The notes beneath the pieces were generated by a model. That model did not search any database, was not told where the DNA came from, and worked only from the letters and a program-made list of their open reading frames with translations. The position numbers and the translations under genes are program-made. Of a stretch of DNA of 64,000 bases, positions 36,286 through 43,936 are shown in pieces. The first letter of the stretch is position 1. Each line of letters opens with the position of its first letter. The stretch is from Lentibacillus amyloliquefaciens. GTDB taxonomy: Bacteria; Bacillota; Bacilli; Bacillales; Amphibacillaceae. Location of the stretch: NCBI RefSeq assembly GCF_001307805.1, contig NZ_CP013862.1, forward strand, positions 3,286,001 through 3,350,000, in the 5' to 3' direction.

Positions 36286-37463
36286 GTGTGTACCACCCTT
36301 TCTGTAAAGCGGTTAAAATGTAATGGTTCAATTGGTACGGATAATTCTTTCTCTGAAATCATTTCCTCTATGACTTTTCCGGTGATGGCGGCTAAGCTAA
36401 TGCCGTCTCCTTCATGACCTGCAGCTACATAAAATCCGGGAACCTCATCGATACGCGAGACAATCGGAAGATGATCTTCTGTCCATGGTCTCAATCCGGC
36501 ATAGGTTCGTATAACTGACATATCTGCCATGTTCGGATAGAAACGCATGGCTCTTTTGGCAATATATTTGGTAACTTCCTGGTAGACTTTCGTATCGAAT
36601 CCAGTAAATTCTCGACTGCTTCCAATCAGAAAGTTTTGACTCTCGGTCGGTTCGAATACAAGGGCAACACCATATTTATCCGTCATGTTATCAACCGTGC
36701 GTTCACCGCCGAATTTTGATATCAAATAGCCAAACTCCATTACTTTTCTCAGACCAACCGGTTGTTCTCTAGACGCTACAATTAATTGGCCTTTTCTAGG
36801 TTTAATTGGAATATCCACACCGATCATTTCACCAATCTTAGGTGCCCACACACCGCAGGCATTGACAACTTTATTGGCAGTGAACGTGCCGTTTGTCGTT
36901 TCAATCACAAATTGACCAGTCGTATCTTTCACAACATTTTGGACTTCGGTATAGGTGTGAATTTTTGCTCCTAGTTTCGCTGCACTATGAAACATGGAGT
37001 ATGTCAGCATATATGGATTCACGGTGGAGTCTGTTGCGCACTCCAATCCGCCATATAAGTCGTCTGCAAAAAATTTGGATTCATTTCGTAAATCCTCACG
37101 ATCCAGCATTTGGAAGTCTAGACCGGCATTTTGCTGCTGCTGGACCCATTTTTGGGCAGCTTCCATTTCTTTATCATTTTCACAGACAAGAATACTGCCC
37201 GGTTTGCGGTATTCGAAATCAATCTCTAATTCAGTATGTAGTTCATGCACCAGTTGCTGGCTTTTAAGTGACATTTGACTGTCAAACCCTGGATCTTTAT
37301 CGATAGCCAAAATGTTTCCATCACATCTTGATGATGTGCCACTGGCCAGTTCATGTTTTTCCAGAACTGTAATGTCTAACCCAGCTTTGGAACAATAATA
37401 GGAAATTGCCGCCCCTATAATACCACCGCCGATGACAACAATATCCCGATGTTGAACGCTCAT
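36282..37463 (-). CDS. DadA-like FAD-dependent D-amino acid oxidoreductase (D-hydroxyproline dehydrogenase candidate)
   Basis: 393 residues of the glycine oxidase/DadA fold. The FAD motif VVIGGGIIGAAISYYCSKAG lies at residues 8-27, GTSSRCDGNIL follows, and the C-terminal FAD contact TYAGLRPWTEDHLPIVSR...GHEGDGISLA is present. It should oxidise the D-amino acid made by the epimerase to a pyrroline carboxylate. The genes at 39441-41248 encode ferredoxin- and flavoprotein-type partners seen in multi-subunit D-hydroxyproline dehydrogenases, so this may be the catalytic subunit of a complex. AAAGGAGG precedes ATG 37463, and a sigma-54 promoter lies 42-57 bases upstream. It is the first gene of the minus-strand hydroxyproline operon. 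Confidence 0.88.
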   Translation of the reverse strand: MSVQHRDIVVIGGGIIGAAISYYCSKAGLDITVLEKHELASGTSSRCDGNILAIDKDPGFDSQMSLKSQQLVHELHTELEIDFEYRKPGSILVCENDKEMEAAQKWVQQQQNAGLDFQMLDREDLRNESKFFADDLYGGLECATDSTVNPYMLTYSMFHSAAKLGAKIHTYTEVQNVVKDTTGQFVIETTNGTFTANKVVNACGVWAPKIGEMIGVDIPIKPRKGQLIVASREQPVGLRKVMEFGYLISKFGGERTVDNMTDKYGVALVFEPTESQNFLIGSSREFTGFDTKVYQEVTKYIAKRAMRFYPNMADMSVIRTYAGLRPWTEDHLPIVSRIDEVPGFYVAAGHEGDGISLAAITGKVIEEMISEKELSVPIEPLHFNRFTERVVHT

Positions 37464-37504
37464 GATTGCTTACCTCCTTTTAAAGCGGTTTCATAAGTTA
37501 AACA

Positions 37505-37520
37505 TGCAAATTTTATGCCA
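37505..37520 (-). promoter_or_regulatory. Sigma-54 promoter of the minus-strand hydroxyproline operon
   Basis: On the minus strand TGGCATAAAATTTGCA matches the -24/-12 consensus (TGGCAC-N5-TTGCA) with exact GG-to-GC spacing. It lies between the DadA-like gene and the divergent sigma-54 activator gene. Confidence 0.85.
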
Positions 37521-37627
37521 ATAATAAAAATGCTGTATAATTTAAAATAATATTGCAACTAATACATATTTGTGTAAAAATAATTTAAAAGTGTAAAGGA
37601 ATTTATACAGTTTAAGGAGATGTCGTT

Positions 37628-39346
37628 ATGTTTTTTCCAAACTTTATAAATATCGAACAGATGATTAATAAAGACTTTGTCTTGTTACATGACAACAGTT
37701 TATCGGAAGATGATTTGGAAATTGTTGTAGAAAAGGAATATCCAAAATGTGTTTTTCTGCAGAGTAATCAAAATATCTCATTACTGAGTCGTTTAAGGGA
37801 AGGCGAAGGAATACGTTATTTGTCTTGTAAAAATATTTCAAATCATGCAGAGATATCTCATGTACTGGAAGAACTGAAAGATTATCCGTGCATAATTGTA
37901 AGCGATAACAATAGACAACCCATTGGTTACTTAACCTCACGGGAATTATCCAAAAAACTGTATACGTCTTATCAATATTTACACACGTATATTGAAACGA
38001 TTTTGGATACAATTGATGAATCCTGTACTGTTGTTGATCGTGATAAAAATGTCTTGGTTTGGACAAAAGGGGCGGAACAGGTTTTTTCCGTTAAAAGGGA
38101 AGAAATAATTGGAAAGCCGATTACAGACTTTTTTAGAATGGATCGTTTGGAACTTTTAAACACTTTAAAGGATGGGACTTCTGTTTATCACAACCAGCAT
38201 AAAGCCCGTGATAATCAAGTGGTGTTAATTAATTCAAATCCGGTTTATTGTGATGAAGATATGATAGGTGCAGTGGTATCGGAGACGGATATAACAAGTC
38301 AGATCAAATTGAATAAAGAGTTGTACAATGCTTCAGAACGTTTATTTAACCTGGAAAAAGAAGTAAGTAAGTTAACGTCGACGAACGATCCATTCATTAA
38401 AATACGAGGTAACAGTAAGCCGTTGCAAAGAACAATTAATAAGTTTAAAAAAGCTGCATCCACTGATGCGAATATCCTGATAGACGGTGAAAGCGGTGTT
38501 GGGAAAGAATTATTTGCAAAAGCGGTACACTCCATACGGGAGACAGAAAATGCTCCGTTTGTAGCTATTAACTGCGGCGCCATCCCGGAGGCTTTATTTG
38601 AGAGTGAAATTTTCGGTTATGAGAAAGGTGCTTTTTCTGGTGCTGATACCAAAGGAAAGAAGGGAAAGGTAGAACTCGCAAAAAATGGCACATTGCTTCT
38701 GGATGAAATCGGGGAAATGCCACTGGATATGCAAGTGAAAATGTTGCGGCTGCTGCAGGAAAATAAATTTTATTCAGTTGGTGGTACAAAGGAAAAAGAA
38801 GGTGATTTCAGAGTAATCGCAGCAACGAATCAGGATTTACTGTCAATGGTCAAAGAAGGGAAGTTCAGAGAGGATTTGTATTATCGGTTAAATGTTGTAA
38901 GTATTGAAGTGCCACCACTACGGAAGCGTCCTGAAGATATTATAGAATTAACTCATTATTACCTGCATGAGGTTTCGATTAAGTATAATCAACCGATTCA
39001 TGGTATTTCACAGAAAGTTATGCAGGTGATGCTTAAGTATGAATGGCCGGGCAATATTCGGGAATTAAAAAATGTTGTGGAACGGCTTGTTGTATTCTCG
39101 GAAAATGGTGAAATAAAAATGGACGATTTACCGTTTGAAACAGATACAGCAAAACGAACTAACAATTTATCAATATTCCATGAAAGTAACGGTCGATCGT
39201 TAAACGAAAAGCTCCAGGAAGTCGAAAAGGAAGTGATTTTAAAAGAATTGGAAAAGACAGACGGAAATAAAGCAGTATGTGCCGAAAATCTCCATATAAC
39301 AAGAGCAACACTTTATAACCGGTTAAAAAAACTAGGAATTAATTAA
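37628..39346 (+). CDS. Sigma-54-dependent transcriptional activator (PAS, AAA+, Fis HTH)
   Basis: 572 residues. An N-terminal region of about 115 residues resembles a CBS-type sensory module, followed by a PAS domain (about 118-225, LDTIDESCTVVDRDKNVLVW). The AAA+ domain (about 258-490) has Walker A GESGVGKE, the sigma-54 contact loop GAFSGAD (GAFTGA variant with Ser), Walker B GTLLLDEIGEMP and RLNVVSIEVPPLRKR. A Fis-type HTH closes the protein (NKAVCAENLHITRATLYNRL). It should activate RpoN promoters on sensing a pathway signal; near-perfect sigma-54 promoters flank it at 37505 and 39391 and drive the two catabolic operons. TTAAGGAG precedes ATG 37628. It resembles PrdR-type regulators of proline metabolism. 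Confidence 0.93.
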   Translation: MFFPNFINIEQMINKDFVLLHDNSLSEDDLEIVVEKEYPKCVFLQSNQNISLLSRLREGEGIRYLSCKNISNHAEISHVLEELKDYPCIIVSDNNRQPIGYLTSRELSKKLYTSYQYLHTYIETILDTIDESCTVVDRDKNVLVWTKGAEQVFSVKREEIIGKPITDFFRMDRLELLNTLKDGTSVYHNQHKARDNQVVLINSNPVYCDEDMIGAVVSETDITSQIKLNKELYNASERLFNLEKEVSKLTSTNDPFIKIRGNSKPLQRTINKFKKAASTDANILIDGESGVGKELFAKAVHSIRETENAPFVAINCGAIPEALFESEIFGYEKGAFSGADTKGKKGKVELAKNGTLLLDEIGEMPLDMQVKMLRLLQENKFYSVGGTKEKEGDFRVIAATNQDLLSMVKEGKFREDLYYRLNVVSIEVPPLRKRPEDIIELTHYYLHEVSIKYNQPIHGISQKVMQVMLKYEWPGNIRELKNVVERLVVFSENGEIKMDDLPFETDTAKRTNNLSIFHESNGRSLNEKLQEVEKEVILKELEKTDGNKAVCAENLHITRATLYNRLKKLGIN

Positions 39347-39390
39347 AAAATCACGCTGATAGTGCTATAAAATGATGTATATTTCATTTT

Positions 39391-39406
39391 TGGCACTATT
39401 TTTGCA
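39391..39406 (+). promoter_or_regulatory. Sigma-54 promoter of the plus-strand dehydrogenase operon
   Basis: TGGCACTATTTTTGCA is a perfect -24/-12 element. It lies 35 bases before the TTG start at 39441, inside what would otherwise be a longer frame from 39372, so the shorter start is correct. Confidence 0.9.
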
Positions 39407-39440
39407 TGTGTCAAATAGAGATAAAAAAGGAGTGGTGAGA

Positions 39441-39713
39441 TTGGCTGACAAAGATACAATAATTTGCAGATGTGAGGAAGTGACATACCAGGATTTAATA
39501 GACACCGCTTCCAAATATAAATGCTCTGCAAGGGAATTAAAACTTCGTACCAGAGCATCGATGGGATACTGCGGAGGCAGGACATGCCGGAACATTGTCG
39601 ATAAGGCAGTCTCGAATGTGAAGGATAAAAATCGGGAACAGGTATCCTTGAAATACCAACCTCCGGTAAGACCTATACAATTTAGAGATTTAGGAGGGTG
39701 GAAGAATGAGTGA
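39441..39713 (+). CDS. BFD-like [2Fe-2S] protein
   Basis: A 90-residue iron-sulfur protein with the BFD (bacterioferritin-associated ferredoxin) cysteine pattern: ICRCEEV near the N-terminus and GYCGGRTC about 33 residues later. In multi-subunit D-amino acid/hydroxyproline dehydrogenases such a domain carries electrons between flavin subunits and may be separate or fused. The start TTG 39441 (LADKDTI) follows AAAAAAGGAGTGG. It overlaps the next gene by 8 bases and is expressed from the sigma-54 promoter at 39391. Confidence 0.85.
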   Translation: MADKDTIICRCEEVTYQDLIDTASKYKCSARELKLRTRASMGYCGGRTCRNIVDKAVSNVKDKNREQVSLKYQPPVRPIQFRDLGGWKNE

Positions 39714-40044
39714 ACGTATTTACGATCACCCAGTTCTCGGAGCTTTAAAAGAGAATGAATATGTCACGTTTTCTTTTAACGATGAAGAGTATAAAGGGTT
39801 AAAAGATGAATCACTTGCTGCAGCACTTCTGGCGAACGGGATAAGAACTTTACGCCATCATGAGGAAACTGGAAGACCGCGTGGTGTTTACTGTAACATC
39901 GGGCATTGTTTTGAATGCCGAGTAAAAGTTAATGGCAAATCTGGTGTGCGTGCATGTTTAACCCCCCTTAAGGAAGGGATGGTTGTGGAAAGCGGCGGAA
40001 AGCTCCCGACACCTGTTAGAGATTGGAGGGCTGAAAATGAATGA
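39706..40044 (+). CDS. [2Fe-2S] ferredoxin-like subunit of D-hydroxyproline dehydrogenase (HcnA-like)
   Basis: 112 residues with the plant-type ferredoxin cluster motif seen in HcnA/SoxD-like subunits: CNIGHCFECRVKVNG followed by GVRACLTPL. This small subunit accompanies the flavoprotein encoded next; the pair, with a DadA-like subunit, resembles opine, nopaline and hydroxyproline dehydrogenases. GGAGGG precedes ATG 39706. The stop overlaps the following start by 8 bases. Confidence 0.86.
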   Translation: MSERIYDHPVLGALKENEYVTFSFNDEEYKGLKDESLAAALLANGIRTLRHHEETGRPRGVYCNIGHCFECRVKVNGKSGVRACLTPLKEGMVVESGGKLPTPVRDWRAENE

Positions 40045-41248
40045 TGTAATTATTATCGGGGCTGGACCAGCAGGTTTATCAGCAGCGATTACATGTGCTA
40101 AAAATGGATTAAGTTCATTGGTAATTGATGAATACCTAAAACCAGGAGGAAGACTATTAGGACAGCTATATGAAGAGCCAAGTGGATTTTGGTGGAACGG
40201 CATTAAGGAATCTGAAAGTTTATATCAAGAGGCAATTGAATTAGATGTACAAATACAGTTAAATACATCTGTACACAATATAGAAAAAGAAAATAATTAT
40301 TGGATTATATACACAGAGACGGGGATAATTTATTCCGAGCAGTTATTACTGGCAACAGGAGCTGCTGAATCACCAATCCCAGTACCGGGATGGACACTTC
40401 CAGGTGTGATGTCTGTTGGCGCAGCCCAAGTGATGACCAATGTTCATCGCATTAAACCCGGAGAACGCGGGGTTATTATTGGTGTAAATGTTCTTTCAGC
40501 AGCAATTGCTATGGAACTGCAGCTTGCCGGAGTGAAAGTGGCCAGTCTTACATTGCCCAAAATGAATAAGGTGACTCAAGATGCAGCACAGCCGGGTGAA
40601 GTTTTGGATTCTCTCCTTCATGTATCCCATATGGCCCCTTCAAAGGTTATTCGTTTCGGCAGTAAATTAATGAATAATGATGTAATGAAAAAAATAGGTG
40701 TATCGTTTTATCCGAAGCAGGGCTTTAAAATGTGGGATATCCCGATTCAACTTCGTAAAGCAGTCATCGAGATATGTGGCGAAGAAGCTGTAACCGGTGT
40801 TAAAATCGCAACAATATCTGCAAATGGTGAAGTTGTAAAAGGTAGTGAAGAGCATATTGACTGTGATTTTATATGTATTGCCGGTGGTTTATATCCCTTG
40901 ACTGAGTTAGCAGCAGTTGCCGGATGCCCGTTTTATTTAGTAGAAGAATTAGGTGGTTATGTGCCATTACACAATGAACAGATGGAAACGCCAATTGAAA
41001 ACCTGTACGTGGCAGGAAATATTACAGGAATTGAAGGTGCTAAAGTTGCAATTAAACAGGGTGTTATAGCCGGTTTAACCATTTCTGGAAATGCAGGTGT
41101 GAGCGGTTTAACACAGGAAATACGACGTGCTATAAAGTTGACGGAACAGACGCGGGATAATGCATATATTCAGTTTCATCCAGATGTGAAGAAAGGTCGG
41201 AAAGCAATTCAGGAAAAATGGAAAGATTGCATGAGCACGGCACCATAA
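40037..41248 (+). CDS. NAD(P)/FAD-dependent oxidoreductase subunit (HcnB-like)
   Basis: 403 residues of the two-dinucleotide-binding flavoprotein fold: FAD motif IIIGAGPAGLSAAITCAKNG at residues 5-24, RLLGQLYEEPSGFWW, a second GxGxxA-like region (GVIIGVNVLSAAIAMELQLAG, about 155) and C-terminal NLYVAGNITGIEGAKVAIKQG. It is the large subunit that pairs with the ferredoxin-like protein in HcnABC-type dehydrogenases. ATG 40037 is chosen because GGAGGGCTG lies just upstream; the longer frame from 39983 lies within the preceding gene. It is the last gene of this sigma-54 operon; a terminator-bearing repeat follows. Confidence 0.88.
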   Translation: MNDVIIIGAGPAGLSAAITCAKNGLSSLVIDEYLKPGGRLLGQLYEEPSGFWWNGIKESESLYQEAIELDVQIQLNTSVHNIEKENNYWIIYTETGIIYSEQLLLATGAAESPIPVPGWTLPGVMSVGAAQVMTNVHRIKPGERGVIIGVNVLSAAIAMELQLAGVKVASLTLPKMNKVTQDAAQPGEVLDSLLHVSHMAPSKVIRFGSKLMNNDVMKKIGVSFYPKQGFKMWDIPIQLRKAVIEICGEEAVTGVKIATISANGEVVKGSEEHIDCDFICIAGGLYPLTELAAVAGCPFYLVEELGGYVPLHNEQMETPIENLYVAGNITGIEGAKVAIKQGVIAGLTISGNAGVSGLTQEIRRAIKLTEQTRDNAYIQFHPDVKKGRKAIQEKWKDCMSTAP

Positions 41249-41266
41249 TAAGCTTTTGGTCCTAGG

Positions 41267-41358
41267 TGCCTAGTCACCACCCGAATTTTGTCATTGTATG
41301 TCGAATAAAATTATTGTGTGGAAGCTACTGGTTAGTATAAACTGGTGGCTTTTTTGTT
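41267..41358 (+). terminator. Dispersed repeat copy with terminator
   Basis: Repeat family copy: GTGCCTAGTCACCACCC, GAATTTTGTC, ATGTCGAATAAAATTATT, then a stem AGCTACTGGTT / AACTGGTGGCT followed by TTTTTTG at 41317-41358. It ends the dehydrogenase operon. Related copies are at 28258, 42515 and 63886. Confidence 0.72.
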
Positions 41359-41495
41359 CCAGGTGAAATGGTCATCCAGAAAGTAAGTGAAATATTTCTT
41401 AGTTTATGCCAGAATAAGCACATAGGTTAAGGTATTTCTTTTTCGCCGATCCTTCCACGGAATTTGCGAAATAAATAACTTAAAGGAATGATTCC

Positions 41496-42038
41496 ATGAA
41501 CATATGTGACCGATGTGGCAGCGCACATGCCAAAATCTTATTAACAAAAGGAACGGGACAGGAAAGCCTTTGTATAGACTGCTCCAACGAGATGGTATCA
41601 ACTGAACTAGGTGTTGATTTGGAAGAACAGCCTGAATCAATTGTGTTGAAAGATCCTAAAGGTATAACGCGTTATTTCAAGGTCGAACAAAAATTATTTC
41701 ACATGGGTATTCGCCTGCAAGCTGAGGAAGCTATTGAATATGGATATCAGTTTGCGATTCATGGGGAATTGGATTGTGATCAAAAGCAATTATTCCAAGA
41801 ACTGGCTGACAAAGTTAAAGACGGCCTCGCCCGACAATATATAGAACAGGGAATATTTCCGAATGATCAGGCTTACCAGACGATAGTTGATGATGAACTT
41901 GTCGGACGGATTGAATATAACGAAAATGATCCGGATGTTCCACTTATTATAATCGATGGGAAGCCCTACACATGGGAAGAAGTCGGAAAAATGATGACGA
42001 GTTACGAAGGCTTTCAGTTTCATTTAAAGATTTTTTGA
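41496..42038 (+). CDS. Hypothetical protein with N-terminal zinc ribbon
   Basis: 180 residues. C4, C7, C26 and C29 form two CxxC knuckles (ICDRCGS and LCIDCSN), a likely zinc ribbon. The rest is acidic and contains a repeated-looking block, FAIHGELDCDQKQLFQELADKVK followed by DELVGRIEYNENDPDVPLIIIDGKPYTWEE, suggestive of a small globular domain. No signal or membrane segment. AAAGGAATG is a weak ribosome site before ATG 41496. The family is not recognised. Confidence 0.7.
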   Translation: MNICDRCGSAHAKILLTKGTGQESLCIDCSNEMVSTELGVDLEEQPESIVLKDPKGITRYFKVEQKLFHMGIRLQAEEAIEYGYQFAIHGELDCDQKQLFQELADKVKDGLARQYIEQGIFPNDQAYQTIVDDELVGRIEYNENDPDVPLIIIDGKPYTWEEVGKMMTSYEGFQFHLKIF

Positions 42039-42154
42039 TATAACGGATGAGATTGATTCAGACATAAATATACATGAGTTAGATAACATTTTTCTCAAAA
42101 GGGTATATAATAAAGTGTAAACATAAATAATAATGAACAAGCGAGGTGACCATC

Positions 42155-42514
42155 ATGGTGAAAAGTACAAGGCTTTTACTGTATGAGGATTATTATAAAA
42201 GGTTGGAAAAACAAATCGAATATCTCTCCCATGGTGGTACAGATTACCGCCTTAAAACAGCGGAATTGTCACTCCTGGTCGCCAATAAAATGAAACAAGT
42301 TTCTCCTTTTTTGCATCTTGAACAAACAGAAAACATCGTTTCCCACCATCTTCCAAATCTTGATAACGAACGACTGCATGATGTAACAAAAATGCTTTAT
42401 GTAAATGCAAAAGAACTAGAAAAAAGCGTAGAAAAGTCTGATGTTTTTAAAGATTTGGTAGATAAAAGAATGAAAAATAAAAAACCGATAAGATTGGTGA
42501 AAGTGAAAAATTAG
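42155..42514 (+). CDS. Hypothetical helical protein
   Basis: 119 residues, basic at the C-terminus (KRMKNKKPIRLVKVKN) and mostly helical (YEDYYKRLEKQIEYLS, VTKMLYVNAKELEKSVEK). ATG 42155 follows GAGGTG by 6 bases and is preferred over GTG 42146. No domain or family recognised; no membrane segment. The gene stands alone and is followed by a terminator-bearing dispersed repeat. Confidence 0.62.
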   Translation: MVKSTRLLLYEDYYKRLEKQIEYLSHGGTDYRLKTAELSLLVANKMKQVSPFLHLEQTENIVSHHLPNLDNERLHDVTKMLYVNAKELEKSVEKSDVFKDLVDKRMKNKKPIRLVKVKN

Positions 42515-42635
42515 GTCTGGATGCCTGTTACCATCCTTTATGTCGAATGATTTATTGTATAGGAGCCGCTGGTTCGGATAGAGCTGGTGGCTTTTTTGTG
42601 GTTAATAAAGAATGTATTCATTTTGTTCAGGGTGG
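42515..42635 (+). repeat. Dispersed repeat copy with terminator
   Basis: GGATGCCTGTTACCATCC, TTTATGTCGAATGATTTATT, GGAGCCGCTGGTTCGGATAG, then GCTGGTGGCTTTTTTG (terminator stem) and AAAGAATGTATTCATTTTGT. The tail from GGTGGCTTTTT onward matches 52229-52276. Confidence 0.75.
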
Positions 42636-42743
42636 GAGCTCCTTTGGTTTGGGTGATTGTCACTTCCCGAATTAGTCAACGCGAGCAAGAAACTGGTGGG
42701 GACGCGTGGTAGAAGTGTGAAGTTGCGCGAGAAATCGTTCGAC

Positions 42744-42905
42744 ATGGGCGGGAGCGAGAGTGATATGGGCGGCAAGTACAGCAACATGGGCGCGAAGTCA
42801 TTCAACATGGGCGGCAGCAAGACACCATGGGCGCGAAAACATCCAACATGGGCGGCAACAAGACACCATGGGTTGCAGTACAGTCAACATGGGAGGAAGC
42901 GTTCA
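42744..42905 (+). repeat. ATGGGC array 4 (8 units)
   Basis: Cores start at 42744, 42765, 42786, 42807, 42827, 42848, 42868 and 42889. The leader AGAAGTGTGAAGTTGCGCGA, then GAAATCGTTCGAC, precedes it, as in arrays 1, 5 and 6. It ends at a decayed DnaD-type gene. Confidence 0.87.
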
Positions 42906-42938
42906 GTTTGCCCCGCCCATACGGCGAAGTATTTTTAA

Positions 42939-43379
42939 AGTCCTCATATTTCCCTTCACATTACCGAACATTTGTTCAATGATGTCGGTGAAGATCTCGT
43001 TCTTGATGCCATGAAATGAGCACTTGAGTGCGGCAAGGGCAACTGGAGGTATGTGAAAGGCATTCTGCAAGCCTGGGCGAAGAAGGGCATCACCAGCATT
43101 ACAGCAGCACGCGCAGAAGAAGCGGCTTTTTGCAGGAGCCGCCATGGTTATGGGCGGAAATTTTCGTATGCCATCGGAAAAGAGGAGGTCGTACCGTACT
43201 GGTTCAAAGAGCAAAAGCTTAAAGTGAAACGAAAGCAGAAGCAGGAAAGGGAACCGCGTGATTTGGATGCTGAGCGGGAGCTGTTCGATGCGAGCGACAG
43301 AGGCATTCCATTCGAGCGGCAGCCCAGTCAACTCGAGCGAGATCAAACACAAATCGAGCGGGATTATCGACCAGACTGA
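42939..43379 (+). pseudogene. DnaD-domain protein relic
   Basis: In one frame from 42978 the sequence reads NDVGEDLVLDAMK, stop (TGA 43017-43019, in place of the usual Arg), ALECGKGNWRYVKGILQAWA, KKGIT, which is the conserved C-terminal DnaD/DnaB-type domain of primosomal and phage replication proteins. The part before 42939 is lost and an in-frame TGA interrupts it, so it is a relic. The following tail (KVKRKQKQEREPRDLDAER) runs into 21-bp repeat units that encode LERDQTQIERD before the stop at 43377-43379. It may derive from a prophage or replication gene. Confidence 0.7.
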
Positions 43380-43400
43380 CAGCCATATCAACCGGACTGG
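43301..43400 (+). repeat. 21-bp units with CGAGCGRGA core
   Basis: Units near 43313 (TTCGAGCGGCA), 43331-43341 (CTCGAGCGAGA), 43353 (ATCGAGCGGGA) and weaker ones on both sides recur at 21 bases. This is the same family as the array at 8959-9127. The units are continuous with the reading frame of the DnaD relic. Confidence 0.6.
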
Positions 43401-43499
43401 GTATGTTACATGTCTCTCTGTTCGAGTGGATGTTGCCGTAACATACTTGACTCAAAATTAATAAACGAGCATTTTCGAGGAATAACTAGAAATTTTGAA

Positions 43500-43552
43500 A
43501 AAGCACGCGATAAAATCTATGCAATTAAAACTTTATAGATTTTTCGTGCTGC
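43500..43552. terminator. Hairpin AGCACG...CGTGCT
   Basis: AGCACGCGATAAAATCTAT and ATAGATTTTTCGTGCT pair across a loop of about 13 bases. It lies in a gene-free spacer between the DnaD relic and the betaine/carnitine binding-protein gene. Confidence 0.5.
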
Positions 43553-43728
43553 ATGGATTATATAAAGGTTTGATTTCTATTATCATTTGAATTACTCTTT
43601 AAAAGGATCTTGTTAGAATTCGTTCTTACATCGATTGAAATTGATTTTCTGATGTCTATGGGAATAGATTTGCATTGTTAATAATCGATTAAGTAACGAG
43701 AGTATGTATAAACAAGGGGGAAGTGAAA

Positions 43729-43936
43729 TGGGATTATGAAAAGAGCTTTGGGATAATATTCTCCATGACTGAAAGAAATAGGGATGGGGATATTATTTAT
43801 AAAGTCATTATCTTTATTGAGGAGAAGATGAAGGCATATATCGGAAAACTCATCCTTACAAGAGGTTGTTCAAAAATCCGGCCATGAAGTCATGATCGGG
43901 CTGACAATAAATTATATGTTAGGAGATTACAAATGA
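43729..43936 (+). pseudogene. Unrecognised gene relic ahead of the binding-protein gene
   Basis: Broken coding-like sequence spread over frames: KELWDNILHD, then RDGDIIYKVIIFIEEKMKAY and IGKLILT, then in another frame QEVVQKSGHEVMIGLTINYM, LGDYK, ending in TGA 43934-43936. That stop overlaps the next gene's ATG (ATGA), which would be a normal operon junction. Several internal TGA/TAG codons and at least one shift are needed to join it, so it is a decayed gene of unknown family. Confidence 0.4.

Noticed and set aside
39372..39440. Longer N-terminus for the BFD-like protein
   Set aside because: The extension spans the sigma-54 promoter at 39391-39406 and lacks a ribosome site, while TTG 39441 has AAAAAAGGAGTGG ahead of it.
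42602..42820. Minus-strand frame with PPM/APM repeats inside array 4, and similar frames in arrays 2, 5 and 6
   Set aside because: The frames arise from the repeated GCCCAT and are broken by the mixed 20/21 step; there is no ribosome site and no conserved protein between arrays.
42903..43391. Minus-strand 162-codon frame ending like a transposase tail (IIEQMFGNVKGN)
   Set aside because: It lies exactly opposite the DnaD relic, whose plus-strand sequence matches a known domain much better; the resemblance to a transposase is short and weak.
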